NCBI GenBank assembly: GCA_902702965.1 | Contig: CACRXP010000976.1 | Span: 90,378-154,377 of the forward strand | From: Spirometra erinaceieuropaei | Lineage: Eukaryota > Platyhelminthes > Cestoda > Diphyllobothriidea > Diphyllobothriidae | Length of the DNA: 64,000 nucleotides | Reading direction: 5' to 3' | The notes under the pieces: model-generated | Databases searched by the model: none | The model's input: only the letters and a program-made list of their open reading frames with translations | Told to the model about the DNA's origin: nothing | In this document: positions 33,041-45,994 of the stretch, in pieces | How the letters are laid out: each line of letters starts with the position of its first letter | Numbering within the stretch: position 1 is the first letter of the stretch | Translations under genes and position numbers: made by a program

Positions 33041-35438
33041 CAAAATTGTGAGAATTTCCCACAAACATCAATACATTTATGAACCATCGGATGTGAGTGC
33101 AAATCTTAGGATGACAGGGATTAGGACATCTGCGCCCATTTGGACTGCTATTACAAAGGGAAAGTTTAAACATGTCAGATGTAGTCAGGATCGAAAGGTA
33201 ACTGGTCCCCCAATACTGGATTTTATTTCCTGGAAAAAAGCCCTGCACCTCTTCATGCGGTCGGACATATCTACGAAAACCCTTTGGAGAAAACTGGATT
33301 AAAAACAAGGGGATTACATAATAGGCAGGGTTGCCCAGCCAACGTTCATTGTTAACGTTGGTTTCGATAATGCTTGGAGTTTGTGATCACCTATGTGAAG
33401 AGTCAATGAGGACGGTGCCAGCTCACTGACGGGATAAAAGAACACGTACACAATACCACGGGTGGATGTCATATATTTGTTAAATGCATCTATAGGCATC
33501 CTACCCCCTGCGCAGCAAACAATTAATCGAGCACTTTGTTAACTTCATCCTTGCAGCCGCTCAAATGACTTCAACTCGGAAACGTGGGCATCCACGCAAG
33601 CACAGCCCTCCACGCTGAACTTCAACGGTCTGCCCCACAATCAATGCAATTCGGACCACTAGCCAAAAACAGAGTCGATTTAGCTCCGGGGCATACATAA
33701 AATCACTTGATACCATAAGCTCCCTCACTCAGGCATAACTTGACGCGTCCAGTACACGTCCCCACCTGGCCCCTGACCACAACAACTAAAAGATATGCAC
33801 GCCGCTACTACTTTCTTCAGGTGACTTACATCTCACCTCGCAAAATGAGACTCACCCTGACGATTTGGGTGCTCAAGACACATGCAGCGCCCATATGGGC
33901 GCAAATTGGTGACCTTGACGCGTTCTGTGCACAAATATCAAACGTTGCCGGAGCCATTAATTGCGAAATTCCCACTCAAATTCATCATTTCATCTTCCCT
34001 AGTCTAATGATTGTGACGGTCATAGTGCGTCCCCCTAGCCGAGCAGCTACACTTTCGATCAAGAGGCACTGTTTGTATATAAAGCTAGAAATTAAAAGTA
34101 TCATAACCATGTCGTCATTTTATGTGGGTCATCAGTTTCGTGGCACTAAAGTAATAAAATTATCCTTCAAATTAGGGTCATAACAGTTCCTAGAAAACAG
34201 AACTAACATTCGACAGCACGCAGCCATATACTTAAATGCGGTAAGGCGAAAATTCTTATGAGGGGAACAGTCGTGGGGACCGCAAGCTGTCTGACTCGTG
34301 GTTCATAGCTTTCTTTTTACTAAAAGTACATTGACCTCTCCCTTCCTGTAAACGCAGCTCGGGTAGAATAATCAATCATGCTAAGAGCACGCAAAAGCGC
34401 ACTGATTCCGGTACCAGTGGTCATTAAGCCAGATGGTCGAGTAGCGATCACGCCAAACTGCGTCGATTAACCACTCGAACGCGGGTCATCAAGCAGGTGT
34501 CGAATCAAGGACAGGCGTCCTCGATTTGGGGAGGAAGTGATAACTTTGATAGTTGTGCAGCAACGGTAGCGACTGCATCCTATAGATGCTGCAGTCCCTT
34601 ATGCATGAATTAGCGGTGTTATTTGTTGTCTCTGAAGATGGGTTTGGGCACGAAAAAGAAACGTCAGGCATTTAAAGTTCATATTCTACCAATTGTATCT
34701 TCTCCCCTGAGCAACCAGATCCTGCCCAAATGACTTCTAAAAAGGTTGTTGACGGAGAGGAAGCCCAGAAAATATATTAAACAATCTAAACATTCCTTGT
34801 TATGTACAGTAAATAGAATATATACTCCTAATCGCATCCTTATAAACGACTGATATACCCAGAATTCATTGGTCAGTAGGTCCAAAACAACCTTTGAAAT
34901 CTTATTTCTCGTCGCAAATTGCGATCAGAGATTACTGAGATCCTTTAGGTGGATCGCATTTTTTTAGTATAACATACCATCTGAAAAGAATGGCTTACAA
35001 TTCATGTATCGGTTTAGAAAGAGCTCTGTCAGGCGGTCTTGCCCCCAAAACGCATTAAAAATAGTTCACATGTGTCCTACTAGACAATTTTTTTTCCGTC
35101 AAAACACAATTAAAATGTTTTTCTGCCCGACACTGCCGCTCAGGCGAACTACATATCGGGTTTCAATCAGATGTTTACAGTGTTCAAGAGTGTTCATCCG
35201 ACCAAGTTAAAAATATAAGGAGGCTCTTTAGAATACACACAGAATACATTAGTTGGGTGCGGCTGTCTGAAGAAACGACAAAAACAGCACATCTGCCCTT
35301 ATAAATACTCTGACACCCAGTCAGTCCCAAATTAACGTTCTTATCTTTTTAAATGACCGCAAACGCATCGTTTTTAGATTTTTTGACAATAAAAGAAACT
35401 CCCTTAATGGGGCATCCAGACACAACAAGTCATCAAGC
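33041..35438. other. No recognised gene
   Basis: Includes a 147-codon plus ORF (33740-34183) with no motif. 34225-34245 and 37235-37250 share a short AAATGCGG.AAGGCG phrase, too short to name. Confidence 0.4.
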
Positions 35439-35440
35439 TA

Positions 35441-36416
35441 ACATAGACGTGCTATTTCCTACAATGTTAGCCAAAATTGACTCGAAAAACTACTAACGTG
35501 TGGTCGTGATATTAATTGCCTTGAGTCGTGATCTCATAGTGTTTCAGTGAAAACGGAATGCCGGTTTTTGGACGAGTTCCTTTTTGACCACCTGCGAAAA
35601 CCATGTTTTGCAAACAATGATTACCTATGTACAATAAATCTTTCGCATTTATTTATGATGCCCTTATAACTTCAAATATGTATGCTTTGTAGAAAAGGTG
35701 TATAGAATATTTACTCTTTTAGACTTTTGGCAGCAAATTTCGATCTCTTAAAGCGGCCTTCTTGAGGAAAGTGGATATTTCAGCTTTAAAAGCCCCTGAC
35801 TGTCAGGTTTTTTAAGACCATAAAATGTTCAGTCAAAAAGCATCACGTCTGTCAATTCACTACTACCGCCCATAAAGTAGACGAAATGGTCCGCATGCAA
35901 TTTGGACTTTATTACCCGTATATGATACCCTCCTAATAGCATATAAAAATGTATGGGCTTCCATACACGAGAATTATGCAGCTTGCAGGTTGGAAAACAC
36001 GGGCGTAAGTGTAACGTCAAGTCGGGCTCTAGGTTGCCTGTGATCTGAAAAGGTCTTTTTTACAATAGAGCAACCTCCCTTTTTAAGCATTTAATTTTAA
36101 TTTAGTGTGATTTACCGTCAAATAAGTACATGAAAATTATTTTTTGTGTGTAATTTGTATAATGTTTAACTTGATAAGGGTGTTGAAAACCAATGCGAAA
36201 GGTGCATGCTACGTGAGCAGTCATTCCTTGCGAAGTGTAGATTTTGTGGACGGTCGAAAGGAGACTCGTTCAAAGGCTGGCAATCTGTTTTGGGTGAAAT
36301 ACCTCGGGATGAGGCTGCACGATGATCAATACCACAGCCCTACTTAAGCAATCTTTTTGGCTCGTTAACATATTCCAGAATGCAAGTTAATATTTTGTGG
36401 AGTAGCACATCAACTG
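35441..36416 (+). mobile_element. Family M, old complete copy (M4)
   Basis: Follows the M consensus at low identity from TA (35439-35440; ACATAGACGTGCTATTTCC) to ...GTAGCACATCAACTG. It retains GGAATGCCGG, CATATAAAAATGTATGGGC and TGCATGCTACGTGAGCAGTC. Confidence 0.7.
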
Positions 36417-38529
36417 CAAATACTGGCAGAAACTGAGAGGAAATCGATGCAAAAATAGATGACGTCGTATCTAACTTCCTTGTTCATCATTAGTACGGTT
36501 TGTTGTGATTTGAGTGGTTCTCATATCAAAAAGGACATATACATGCGTAACATAACAGGCCTGACTCTTCGGCAGACGATAGTTCATTAATTCGCAAAGT
36601 TTACCTTGCAACAGCAATCAGAGATCAGGGCATAAAATATTAATAGTGAAATTACTTCTGAGTGCAAAAAATGACATTTCGCTATTTTATGACCACACGG
36701 CTGTCAAAAAAACTTAACCTTATACAAAGTCGTAATGCTTAGTCGGCGGGCGACGTCATTAGTAAGTGTGAATCAAAAATATTCATTTGCTTTCCGAGAT
36801 AACCCGTTCCATACATTCACAGATGAATGTTGTGGGGAAAGGGCGGACTCAATTTTAAAAGCTATTTTTGTCATTTAGTGAATGTAAGCTGGTAGAATAG
36901 ATTAACTTCTTGCATTGTAAATCAAATTAAGTTCTAAAAGAGTAGCGTGCTTATTCAGTCACCATTTGTAACAACTGCCTTCTAATTTAACCACTATGGT
37001 GTTTTTCAAAGATTCCATTAATGTTTGTCTAAAGATTTATGTCACACGAAAAGGTCTCCGTCTGCGTGAGTCAGTGCATCATCAAAAAGTCCGGAAATGT
37101 AGACGGACACACCAAAATTTCCCCAGTTCACTCTATAAAATATGCCTTTATCTGGACCTGACAGCCTGACGACGGATCTTCACAGCTAATCAACTTGCAA
37201 AAGCCAAGTTCTAAACATAATATCCAAGTCCTAAATGCGGCAAGGCGGGTATCGGTCTTGACTAAGCACAACGAGTTTCGCAAGCCATATCACACATACG
37301 GTTCTTGCCAATTGCCCTCGAAAACGTAGCAACGAGCATGCGTGGTCGGCAGACATCAGTGAAACTTGGATGTAAAAGAGGTCTTGGTTCTTTTGGGTTT
37401 TTACGCCAGTCACCGAAAATGCGCAGTGCCTCATAGGGTAAAATAAAGATAGAAAAAGGGGGAGTAAGCCAACGGTTCCAAATACAAACGATTCTGTTAG
37501 TAACACGGCCCTATCCAGGCCAAATTTACTTTGTGCTCACTAGACTGCACTTCTCCGACTTTCGACTACAGCGGTCATTTTTCCCTACCCAGTCGCCCCC
37601 AAACGAGAAAAACACGATAAGATCAATCCATTACTTGGGCAGCAGGTTGGAAAAACGGCTATTTCCACTAGTACCTACCGTTATTTTAAGTAACCCAGGG
37701 AGCGCAGTTTGGTTAGCAACTGCGAGTTGAAATTTTAAATTAGCTATGAGGAGCACAAAGGTATTTAATCCTTTTCAACTTCGCCGTGCCTTCTGTTGTC
37801 GAACGCAGTTGCTTTCATTAAGTACTTCATCTAAGTGGATTTCACAAGGGCCGCGCATCAGGGTCATAAAAAAACGGAGTTTGAATCCTTGTATGATACA
37901 GAAAGAGTATTCCAAATTAAAATCATATGAAATGCAATCATGTAACCCACATTTTTGAATTCATTCGAAGATGCGTTTAATTCTTCCGAGTTAATTTTAA
38001 CAATCGAACAGCGATAACTTAAGAGTACTAACTGGCACCATTATAAGCAGGAGATTAGTCGGCGAGGAAACTTTTGTTTTCGATAAATTCTCGCCAGATC
38101 AGTACAGTTATACGGAAAAGGGGTTGAGCAAAACAGTGATTAGAAAAATCAATTAAAATCCGTAAAAAATGAGACGGAATGCCAGAATATGAGGAGGGAG
38201 GGAGTGAGAGCGGAAGGATGCTTTAATGGATAGGTGCGGGCATTGGACGCATTCTTTCCATTTTTAAACTGCGAGAACTTCGGTTAATTAAAACAAAGAA
38301 GGAATTTGTTTAATTATGCTGCTCGTAACTTTACAGGAACAAAAGTGTCCATTATCTGGCTTGTAGGGTGGCTGGTGAGTGAGTAAATAATTCAGGCAGA
38401 GCTAAGAGAGCGCGAAATAGGATCCAGTGAACTCAGTTGCTCGATTTCGTCAAATAAGAGCAGCAACCCAAGTGCGAGAGACTACTTAGGGCAATGCTTT
38501 TTTATCATGAAAGACTGGCTACAAACCAC
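36417..38529. other. No recognised gene
   Basis: Short ORFs on both strands (e.g. 37231-37506 minus) without motifs. Confidence 0.4.
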
Positions 38530-39815
38530 CTTTCTTAGACGTGTTAAAAAAACAAAGTCTCAACTTGCTCTAATATCTTAAAGTTCTGAAAAGCAATAGA
38601 GAAAATGCGTACTACCTAAGCGATCATTTGTTACAGGGTATATTTAATACGGGTGGCAGAAAGAAGCTCGCTCCAAAGCCGGCTTCCTGACCTCCCTGAA
38701 ATGCAATAGGTGGGCTAACTCATGAAATGTTAACCGAAATTCTGAAATGCTTTTTTGTGTTGAAAAGATTAATTAAGTAGGGTTGTAAAACTAATCAGTC
38801 TGCAACATAATTCTATAATGTTTCAGTTACCACAGGATGCCGGCTTTCGAACGAACTTCCGCCTGGCTGCATGCAAAAACCATACTCTGTAAAAATGGCT
38901 ACTTATGTAGCGTGCATTTTTCTCCCTGATTTTCAATGCCCCTAAAAGTCTGATTATATTTCATGGAAAACATGCACAAAAATATTCGTTCTCCAGCTCA
39001 TTCAGTAGACAAGAACGTTTCTTTTCAATTTTATACACGAACTAGGGACATAATTCGGTTTTAAAAAGTTTCTAATTGTGAGACTTTTTAATATCGTGAA
39101 ATGACCGTTCATAAATCCTCATGTCTCTACATTTACCAATGTGGCCTGTAAAGTTAACAATATGTATCAAGTCCAATGCTAAATTTAATGAACTCCATAT
39201 GGTGCCCTCTTAATACCGTAGAAGAATGTATGGGCTTTTGTACACGGAAAATACATGGCTTGTAGTTTGAAAACTCTGAATGCAAGTGTGACGGCAGAGC
39301 GGGTTCAAAATTATCCGGGAATTTGAAAAGGTTTTGAAAACCGAATATTACCCTTCCTTCGAGTATAAAATTGGAAGAAGGAGTAATTTTCTACCGAATG
39401 AGAGAAAGAATGAATATGTTTACGCATGTTTTCTATGAAATATAATTGGACATTTAGGGGCGTCGAAAATCAATAAGAAAATTGCATGCTACTTAAGTGG
39501 TCATTTTTTACAGAGTATAGTTTTTCTATGCAGCCGGCAGGAAGTTCGTTCAAAATCCGGCCTCCTGAGGTAAGTGAATTATTATAGAATTATGATGCAG
39601 ACTGATTAGTCTCACAACCCTGCTTAAGTAATCTTTTCGGAACGAAAACGCAGTTCGCAATTTCGGTTGACATTTTATGAGTTAGCCCGCCTACTTTATA
39701 TTGTGGTTGTGCTGCGCGACGGTTAGTTTTACAACCCCACTTAGGTAATTTTTTCTAATCAAAGATAAATTTAAGAATTTCGACTGATACTTCATAAGAT
39801 GGTACATTTTCTGTA
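38530..39815 (+). mobile_element. Family M, host copy M6, interrupted by M5
   Basis: 38530-38701 reads as the right-arm part of M (AGAAAATGCGTACTAC, AAGAAGCTCGCTCCAAAGCC). The same arm resumes at 39697 (TGTGCTGCGCGACGGTTAG, TTTTACAACCCCACTTAGG) and reaches ...TTTTCTGTA at 39815. M5 lies between. Confidence 0.72.
38704..39696 (+). mobile_element. Family M, complete copy M5
   Basis: Left GGTGGGCTAACTCATGAAAT, right ATTTTATGAGTTAGCCCGCC, with long inverted arms and the same centre as M2 (CCATATGGTGCCCTCTTAAT). The right flank is TA and the left flank is TG, probably a mutated TA. Confidence 0.85.
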
Positions 39816-39938
39816 ATTAGCTGTCTCCGTGGGATTGTCGTAGCCGCAGAGCGCAACGAAACGGGTATGTCTCCTAAACTGATCGTGCACAATCATCGTA
39901 GGATAGCGAATGTCGCCGATTACAACAGACAAGACAAC

Positions 39939-40070
39939 GGTCCAGTGGTTCAATGGTCGAGCGCTGAGCTTGAAAACGCCCAACAATGAGCAAAGAATTC
40001 GGGTTCGAGTCCCGGGTCCCTTAAAGCTGGAGTCGGATAGGGCTGACTGACGACGGTTAGTATACCAGAG
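39939..40070 (+). repeat. tRNA-Ser-like SINE head
   Basis: A box GTGGTTCAATGGTCGAGCG, a CTTGAAA anticodon-like loop (serine UGA-like), a long variable arm and B box GGGTTCGAGTCCC (40001-40013). Stems are imperfect and the acceptor does not close, so it is tRNA-derived rather than a tRNA gene. Confidence 0.6.
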
Positions 40071-40129
40071 ATAGTCGCTCCAACTCCTCTTGTTTTTGAC
40101 TGTATTTCTGTCTGCATCAGAAACTAATC

Positions 40130-40275
40130 CAATGACAGGACAACGAGCCCGTGGTTCAGTGTTTAGAGGCGATGAACTTCTAACAGACAGGCCGCAGGAT
40201 CGAGCCTCAGGTGTTGCATACTTCGGGATTGGGTATGACTGGCTGAGGACGGGGATAATTCATTTGATGAAATTG
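40130..40275 (+). repeat. SINE-like repeat family S, copy 3 (partial)
   Basis: Core at 40142-40212 (GAGCCCGTGGTTCAGTGTTT, CTTCTAACAGACAGG, GGATCGAGCCTC) then CACACTTCGG-like and GGTATGACTGGCTGA segments, as in copies 1 and 2 but in plus orientation. Confidence 0.65.
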
Positions 40276-41499
40276 AGTTGATTTTGGCATTTGCACAGCC
40301 CGTCAGGGAGGTTCCTTCAAGTTTCCATCTAGCCTATCGACGGTTAAACGATTTAGAAACCTGAAGCCCTTATGCGACACGAACCACAATCATCGGGATC
40401 GCGACTTGATATTCGTCAGTACATAAATCTACACCATTAGAGATACTGGCTTTAGGATGTTTTTGAAGGCAATGAAGAATTGGTGACTTTTTTAGTCAGA
40501 TTTGACGCACTTTAACAAAAACACGACTGGGATCAATTGGAAACACCTGCACAAAGTCGGGCATTGATCACATTTTCATATTAACTTGTTGGTAATCTTG
40601 CCCGAGTTCATGGTCGGATTGTTAGAGTTGACTAAAAAAGAGGACTGTCAAAGGTCTCTTTTTACGCACTCCGAGCGAATTAAAGCGTCCGACTTGAGAT
40701 TACACAAGATTGGAATTTCTTGGCCTAAGCACACTTGAGGACAGGATGGGGATGTCTGTATTTCCTACGGAATTCAGACCACAAAGTTAATTGGCATTCA
40801 AACTCAGGGCTATGTCATCAAGCAAACTTCTTTATAGAGAGGCGGAACATTTGCAACGATCGACTGAATGCGACATTATCAAACTCATACAAGAGAAAAT
40901 GGGGGAAAGGATATGGTTAACTGCGGGCGATGATAGTTTGCCCTCGAGAAGTAGGAGTAAAGGAAATACAGTTCTCTGCACGCAAGGAAAACGCCTTAGA
41001 AGATGGGAGGAAGAATGCCTAAAAAGGTTGTGAGTTTGGCTTTTCTTACTGCCTGGATGTAGGTAAAATATTTACTCTCACGCAGACAATCTCCTTCTGA
41101 AGCGGCTTAACAATGTACATCTTCAGAATAGTGCATATTACGTTAAATACAAACTATCCCGACGAACACTGGGAAATTCCTTCAGTGCGGAGCAATCTTG
41201 AGACAGGAAGACTTGATAAGAGACGCCTGCAAAACTCCCAAGCGTATGACCCACTCGGTTAGAGATCCAGTTAGACATATTTATATAACAGGTGGTTGTC
41301 AATAGTTGCGAAATGGGTGAAAACGACAGCTCTACTTATATAATTAATTGGCGTTAGACTAATCGGTGATAAAAATTAACTAATGTAGACAAATAGCCAG
41401 ATCTTGTGACTAGGGCCTGTAATTTATCTCCCGAATTTCTCTTCCAGCCACAAAAGGAGAAATGTTCGAGCTAATAGCTCAAAGATTGAAGAAATAGCT
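40276..41499. other. No recognised gene
   Basis: Short ORFs near 40735-41033 have no motif. Confidence 0.4.
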
Positions 41500-41790
41500 G
41501 CTGCGTCAGGCAGCGGCATAAGATCGGCGAAACACGCGTGCCTGGGCTTTTAGCTAATACCTGTGTTGTTAGTACGGTAAATCATGACACAATTCTATAC
41601 TACTGGATGCCTGTTGGCGGTTTGTGAATATTAGGCGGTTATTCCGCGGTAGCTGATTTATTTCAGCTCAAATATTCATATCAAACTTCGGACTGTGTCT
41701 GAAAAGGCCTGTTTCTAAAGGTTTACTCCAAGTTCGCGCATTAGTGTCCTCGGCAATTAAACAAGGTAAATCATAAAATTAATTTTTCAC
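41500..41790 (-). repeat. Family G, copy 4
   Basis: The arm GGGCTTTTAGCTAATACCTG (41549-41568) followed by the segment shared with 25860-26050. Confidence 0.6.
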
Positions 41791-43414
41791 CCCTAGTACT
41801 AAGAATTTTCGAGGGGTCCGTTGTTATGGAGAAATTGACCAGATTAAATGATAACCGGAAATTCCACATTGATTTCTGCGGAAATTACTTTATTTGCCGT
41901 AGTTAGTCCTACGTGCCAATAAATAATATCTCTGGACAAAGAGCAGTACTCTAGGGGAATTTGAAACGTACTGCTTGGTCAACTGGGGGATTTGAGCCGT
42001 GGGTCTGCGGACGTCAAAGTGACATTCAAAAGCCCAAAAAGCTACGACAACAAGCATTCCAGGTTTGTAATTCCTCTGATAACAGAAAATAAACAGGTGA
42101 TTGTTATGGCCAAGATCACATAATTTTGAAAAGAACCAAGACGCAGGCCGACGGAACCCTGGGGCCCAGCATCAAAGATTGATCACGTTTGTACATTGAA
42201 TTTCTGTAACAATTAGCAACTTTGAAGATCGGTATATTATCTTTCGTTGGAACAAAGACTGCTAAAGACATCTTGTTTCACCTAATGTGCATGAATGAGA
42301 ATTTGTACTTGAAATTAAACGAAGTTGGTTTCCTTTTGCGGCACAGTGTGGATGTCTTCATTTGCCCTGGACGTCGAATTTAATTTTGCTCGATTTTGTT
42401 AGTCAGTGTTCGGTCATCAAACTGACCGATTTGTTGAGCTGTGATGTACTTGTAAACATGTAGTTCTGAGCCCACATTAACTAGCTTTCTCAGGTGACAT
42501 GGATGCTACGTTACGGTTTACCACTGGTGCTGTTAATCTACTAATCGGAACAGTAAAGTAGAGATTTATTTAACATCTGTGTGCAGCCACCCAGGTGCAA
42601 ACAATACACAAACTTCAGCATCGGAATTCAACTTATGATGGCGTACATTACCGCCACCGAATTCTGATCCGAGCTGGCTCCTGCGTGAGAAGAAATGTCT
42701 TTAGTTCGGATGTGACAGCCAGTATCGAGTGCAATGTGTCACAGAAGGGTTCTTCAGAGGGGAATGTGGCGCGAGCAACAATGAGACCACACACGTAATC
42801 ATAAAGCCCTACGTGAGACTAACTGGCGGCAAGTAATCTTGTTCCGCCTGTCAGTTTACAGTTTACCTAACTTAGGCAGATTTTTCTATCACTTAAGAAT
42901 TTTCTCCAACAGTATGAAGTCCGAATAATCTGTAAGACCCAGAAACCAATATTTACATCCTGACTGTTGTGTGACTCAATTTGCCTCAACGATGGATGGA
43001 TATTCCTGTCATTCAAATTGAAATTCTTGTTTCAAATTGCCAGTATGAGACGAATATTTGTGGTTTTTTCATCGGAAATAGTTGTGTCAGCAGAACGACC
43101 GGATGATTTGCTATCTAGCTTAATAAAAGATCAGGTCTACTTGTTTCAGGCGCGGTTCCTTTTGAAAGTTTACGAGTCAGAATGTCGCATTTCTATCCGG
43201 CAGAATTGCTCCCTGGGTAATATTTGTAACACGGGTAGGTTGGTGTTTTTAATGAAACCGTAAAGGTAAGAATGTCATAAAGGCCGCAACAAGTCTGGTC
43301 TATGCCCCGAAGGCTCTCTGGAAATGTGAAAGCAACGACAAGTTTTGGGTTCTTGTGTCATTAATCACGGACGACTGGAAATCTTGAGACTAATTATGTC
43401 TTGGGAGAAGCTAT
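41791..43414. other. No recognised gene
   Basis: ORFs at 42595-42798 and 42967-43263 show no motif. Confidence 0.4.
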
Positions 43415-43606
43415 TTAGTTGGCTTCGAAGATGACCGCCTCAGTCATTTCAACAGTTGGCCTTTCGATCACCACCGGGGTCTCCTCTGATTTTGGGGTTG
43501 ATTTGTAGGTGTTTGAGGAAGGTTCCCGTGGTGGTTTTGTAACTATACGTTTGTACGCAGGCGCCTGTGGCGAAGTCGTCGCAGAATGGTCGCTTGCGCA
43601 GGCAAA
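43415..43606 (-). CDS. Possible terminal exon (unrecognised)
   Basis: On the minus strand, 63 codons are open after an AG (43608-43607) and end in TAA (43417-43415). The peptide is Pro/Thr/Lys/Glu-rich (YKRIVTKPPREPSSNTYKS, EETPVVIERPTVEMTEAV), unlike the usual background translations here. The upstream tract is not strongly pyrimidine-rich and I see no partner exon or nearby poly(A) signal. It may be chance. Confidence 0.2.
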   Translation of the reverse strand, partial: FACASDHSATTSPQAPAYKRIVTKPPREPSSNTYKSTPKSEETPVVIERPTVEMTEAVIFEAN

Positions 43607-44118
43607 CTAATGTGCTGTTTTATGCCCGAGTATGATGTGGATACGGAGAAAGCCAGTTCGTTCCAGCATCGCAGTGGCTGAGGTTCTCCTTCAGAAGATA
43701 GAGGGCCCGGCAGTCACATTTCATCCTACTCCCTGGTTAGAGAACCGTAACTCCAGAAAGCTACGATGTCTATTTTGTGGTGGGTCCGTTTCCTAACAAG
43801 GAGAGCAGCCCTCGTTTTTGGTCGGTCTGCCGTTAAATTGCAAAAATATTAACAGATATTCCTGGCGGTCCGACTGCGTTGGGTCGCTCTGGCAGACAAA
43901 AGGAAGGTACGGTGATGGGGTCTTGATTTGCACAGCTTTTTAGCTGTTCATTTTTACCCACAAGCGACGGTAAGTTTGCCGACGATGCACTGTGCCAACA
44001 ATTTCGAATGCATTTTCCGGCCACAGTTTTCGTAAAAGTAGAAGGACGTGTTTCCTAAATATGGCCCCTGCGGCACCCCAGACTTCTACGGAACTATATT
44101 TTGGACCATGACTTTATT
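43607..44118. other. No recognised gene
   Basis: Anonymous sequence up to the M7 element. Confidence 0.4.
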
Positions 44119-45955
44119 CCAGCGTACAATCTTGCGAAATATTCAGCGAGAATCTGAAATTTGTTTTTGATTCATAAAGACTACTCAAGTAGAAATAAAA
44201 TCCCAAGAGTCCTCAGTCACGTCCAATTGTCAGCTTTTGAATGAAATGTCTTCCAGCGGCCTGCAAAAGTACGCATTGTAAAAATAATATATTATAAAGA
44301 GCAAATTCTTCCCATTTGTGGTTACTGCCCATATAAATGTAACCGTATTTTATGGAAAACGTGAAAATAAAATACTCTTTTATGTACACATTTGATGGCA
44401 ATTTACGTCTTATTTAAATACAATAGGTAGACTAACTCGTGAAATGACAACCAAAACCCGAAATGAATTTTCGTTTCAAATAGATTAATTAAGTAGGGCT
44501 GGAAAACTAATCGTCATGCAGCGTAGTTCTATAATAATTCAGTTACCTCAGAATGCCGGCTTTTGAAAGAGCTTCTTTGTGACTGCATGCAAAAATTACA
44601 CTGTGTAAAAATAACTACTTATTAAGCATAGATTTTTCCATTGATTTTCGATGTCCTTAGAAACCTAATTATATCTTATGGAAAGCATGTATAAAAATAT
44701 TCATTCTTTTGCATATTCTGTAAAATATCACGTTTTCTTCCAATTTTATACTAGACGGGAGGGTATAATTCAGTTTTTAAGAAGTTTCTAATTGTGAGAT
44801 TTTTTAATACCGTTAAATGCTTGTTTATGAAACTTAATATCTTCTCCCTAACTAACGTGGCTTGCAAAGTTAACAATATGGTTCAAATCGACCGTTAAAT
44901 TTTATGAAACCCACATAGTCCTCTTTTAATACCGTGGAGAAATGAATGGTTTCCCTTACGCGGAAAATATATGACTTGTAGTTTGGAAACCCTAGATGCA
45001 AGTGCGACGACAGTTTAAGGTTCAAAATTATTAGGGTATTGGAAACGTTTCTGAAAAGCAAATTGTATCCTTCCTTCAGACCTATACTTGGAAGAAGATG
45101 TAATTTTCTACCGAATGAAAAAAGAATGAATATTTTTATGCATGTTTTCCATGAGGTATAATTGAATATTTAAGGGCATCAGAAATCAACGAGAAAAATG
45201 TATGCTACTTAAGCAGTCATCTTGAACAGAGTGTGGTTTATATATGCAGCCGGAAGTAAGTTCGTTCGAAAGACGGCATCCCGAGGTAACTGGACTTTTA
45301 TAAAATTACGCTGCACAGTGATTAGCCTTACAACCCTTTTAAATAATCTTTTTGAAATAAAAACGCATTTCGTAATTTTGGTTGACATTTCATGAGTTAG
45401 ACCACCTACTGTATGCAGCACAAACAGATTGTATATTTCGGTTTTAAAACGAATTGCAATTACGACATTTTTAAATCTGTAAAATGTCGCATCAGAAATG
45501 ATCATGTTTGACAACCTTTTAATGCTGCCTACATTCATTGTATAATTGTATGGACTGCATATGGGTTTTCTTAATAGCCTATCTCGATTCATGATCCTCC
45601 TTACGCAAAGAATACTATTTGTAATTTGGAAACCCAGATTGAAAGCGTGATAGAACATACATTTTAATTTAATTCGCAAATTAAAAAAAAACATATAAAA
45701 CCAGGTAATGCCATTTAATTAATCATAACTTCAAAGAAAACGTAATGTCCTACCAAATGAGTGCAAGGAGCAATATTTTGTGTATGTTTTCCATACAGTG
45801 CATTTAAATATATAGGGCCAGTGGAATTCAATGGACAAAGTTCATACATCCGCTGAATGATCCTTTCTTACTGTTTTTCCTTTTCATGGACAGTCAGCAA
45901 GAAGCTCGTTCAAAAGCCGCGGTTGTCCTCAGCGAATTTTTCTTTTCCAAAGCCA
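44119..45955 (+). mobile_element. Family M, old host copy M7, interrupted by M8
   Basis: 44119-44418 is the diverged left arm of M, ending GGCAATTTACGTCTTATTTA. From 45414 the same copy continues (TATATTTCGGTTTTAAAACG) through the centre and right arm to about 45955. The break falls within the phrase that reads CCAATTTTATACTC in other copies. Confidence 0.78.
44421..45411 (+). mobile_element. Family M, complete copy M8
   Basis: 991 bp between TA (44419-44420) and TA (45412-45413). Ends CAATAGGTAGACTAACTCGT and ATGAGTTAGACCACCTACTG; inverted arms ~400 bp. Confidence 0.88.
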
Positions 45956-45994
45956 GAGAATGCAAAGGGTGCAGGGGAATCCTGCTTTGCCATA

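Noticed and set aside
31976..33308. Long ORFs of 313-442 codons on both strands
   Set aside because: They are almost wholly the N gap; only short real ends flank it.
45209..45694. 161-codon minus-strand ORF
   Set aside because: Lies across the joint of two M foldback copies and is not conserved in other M copies.
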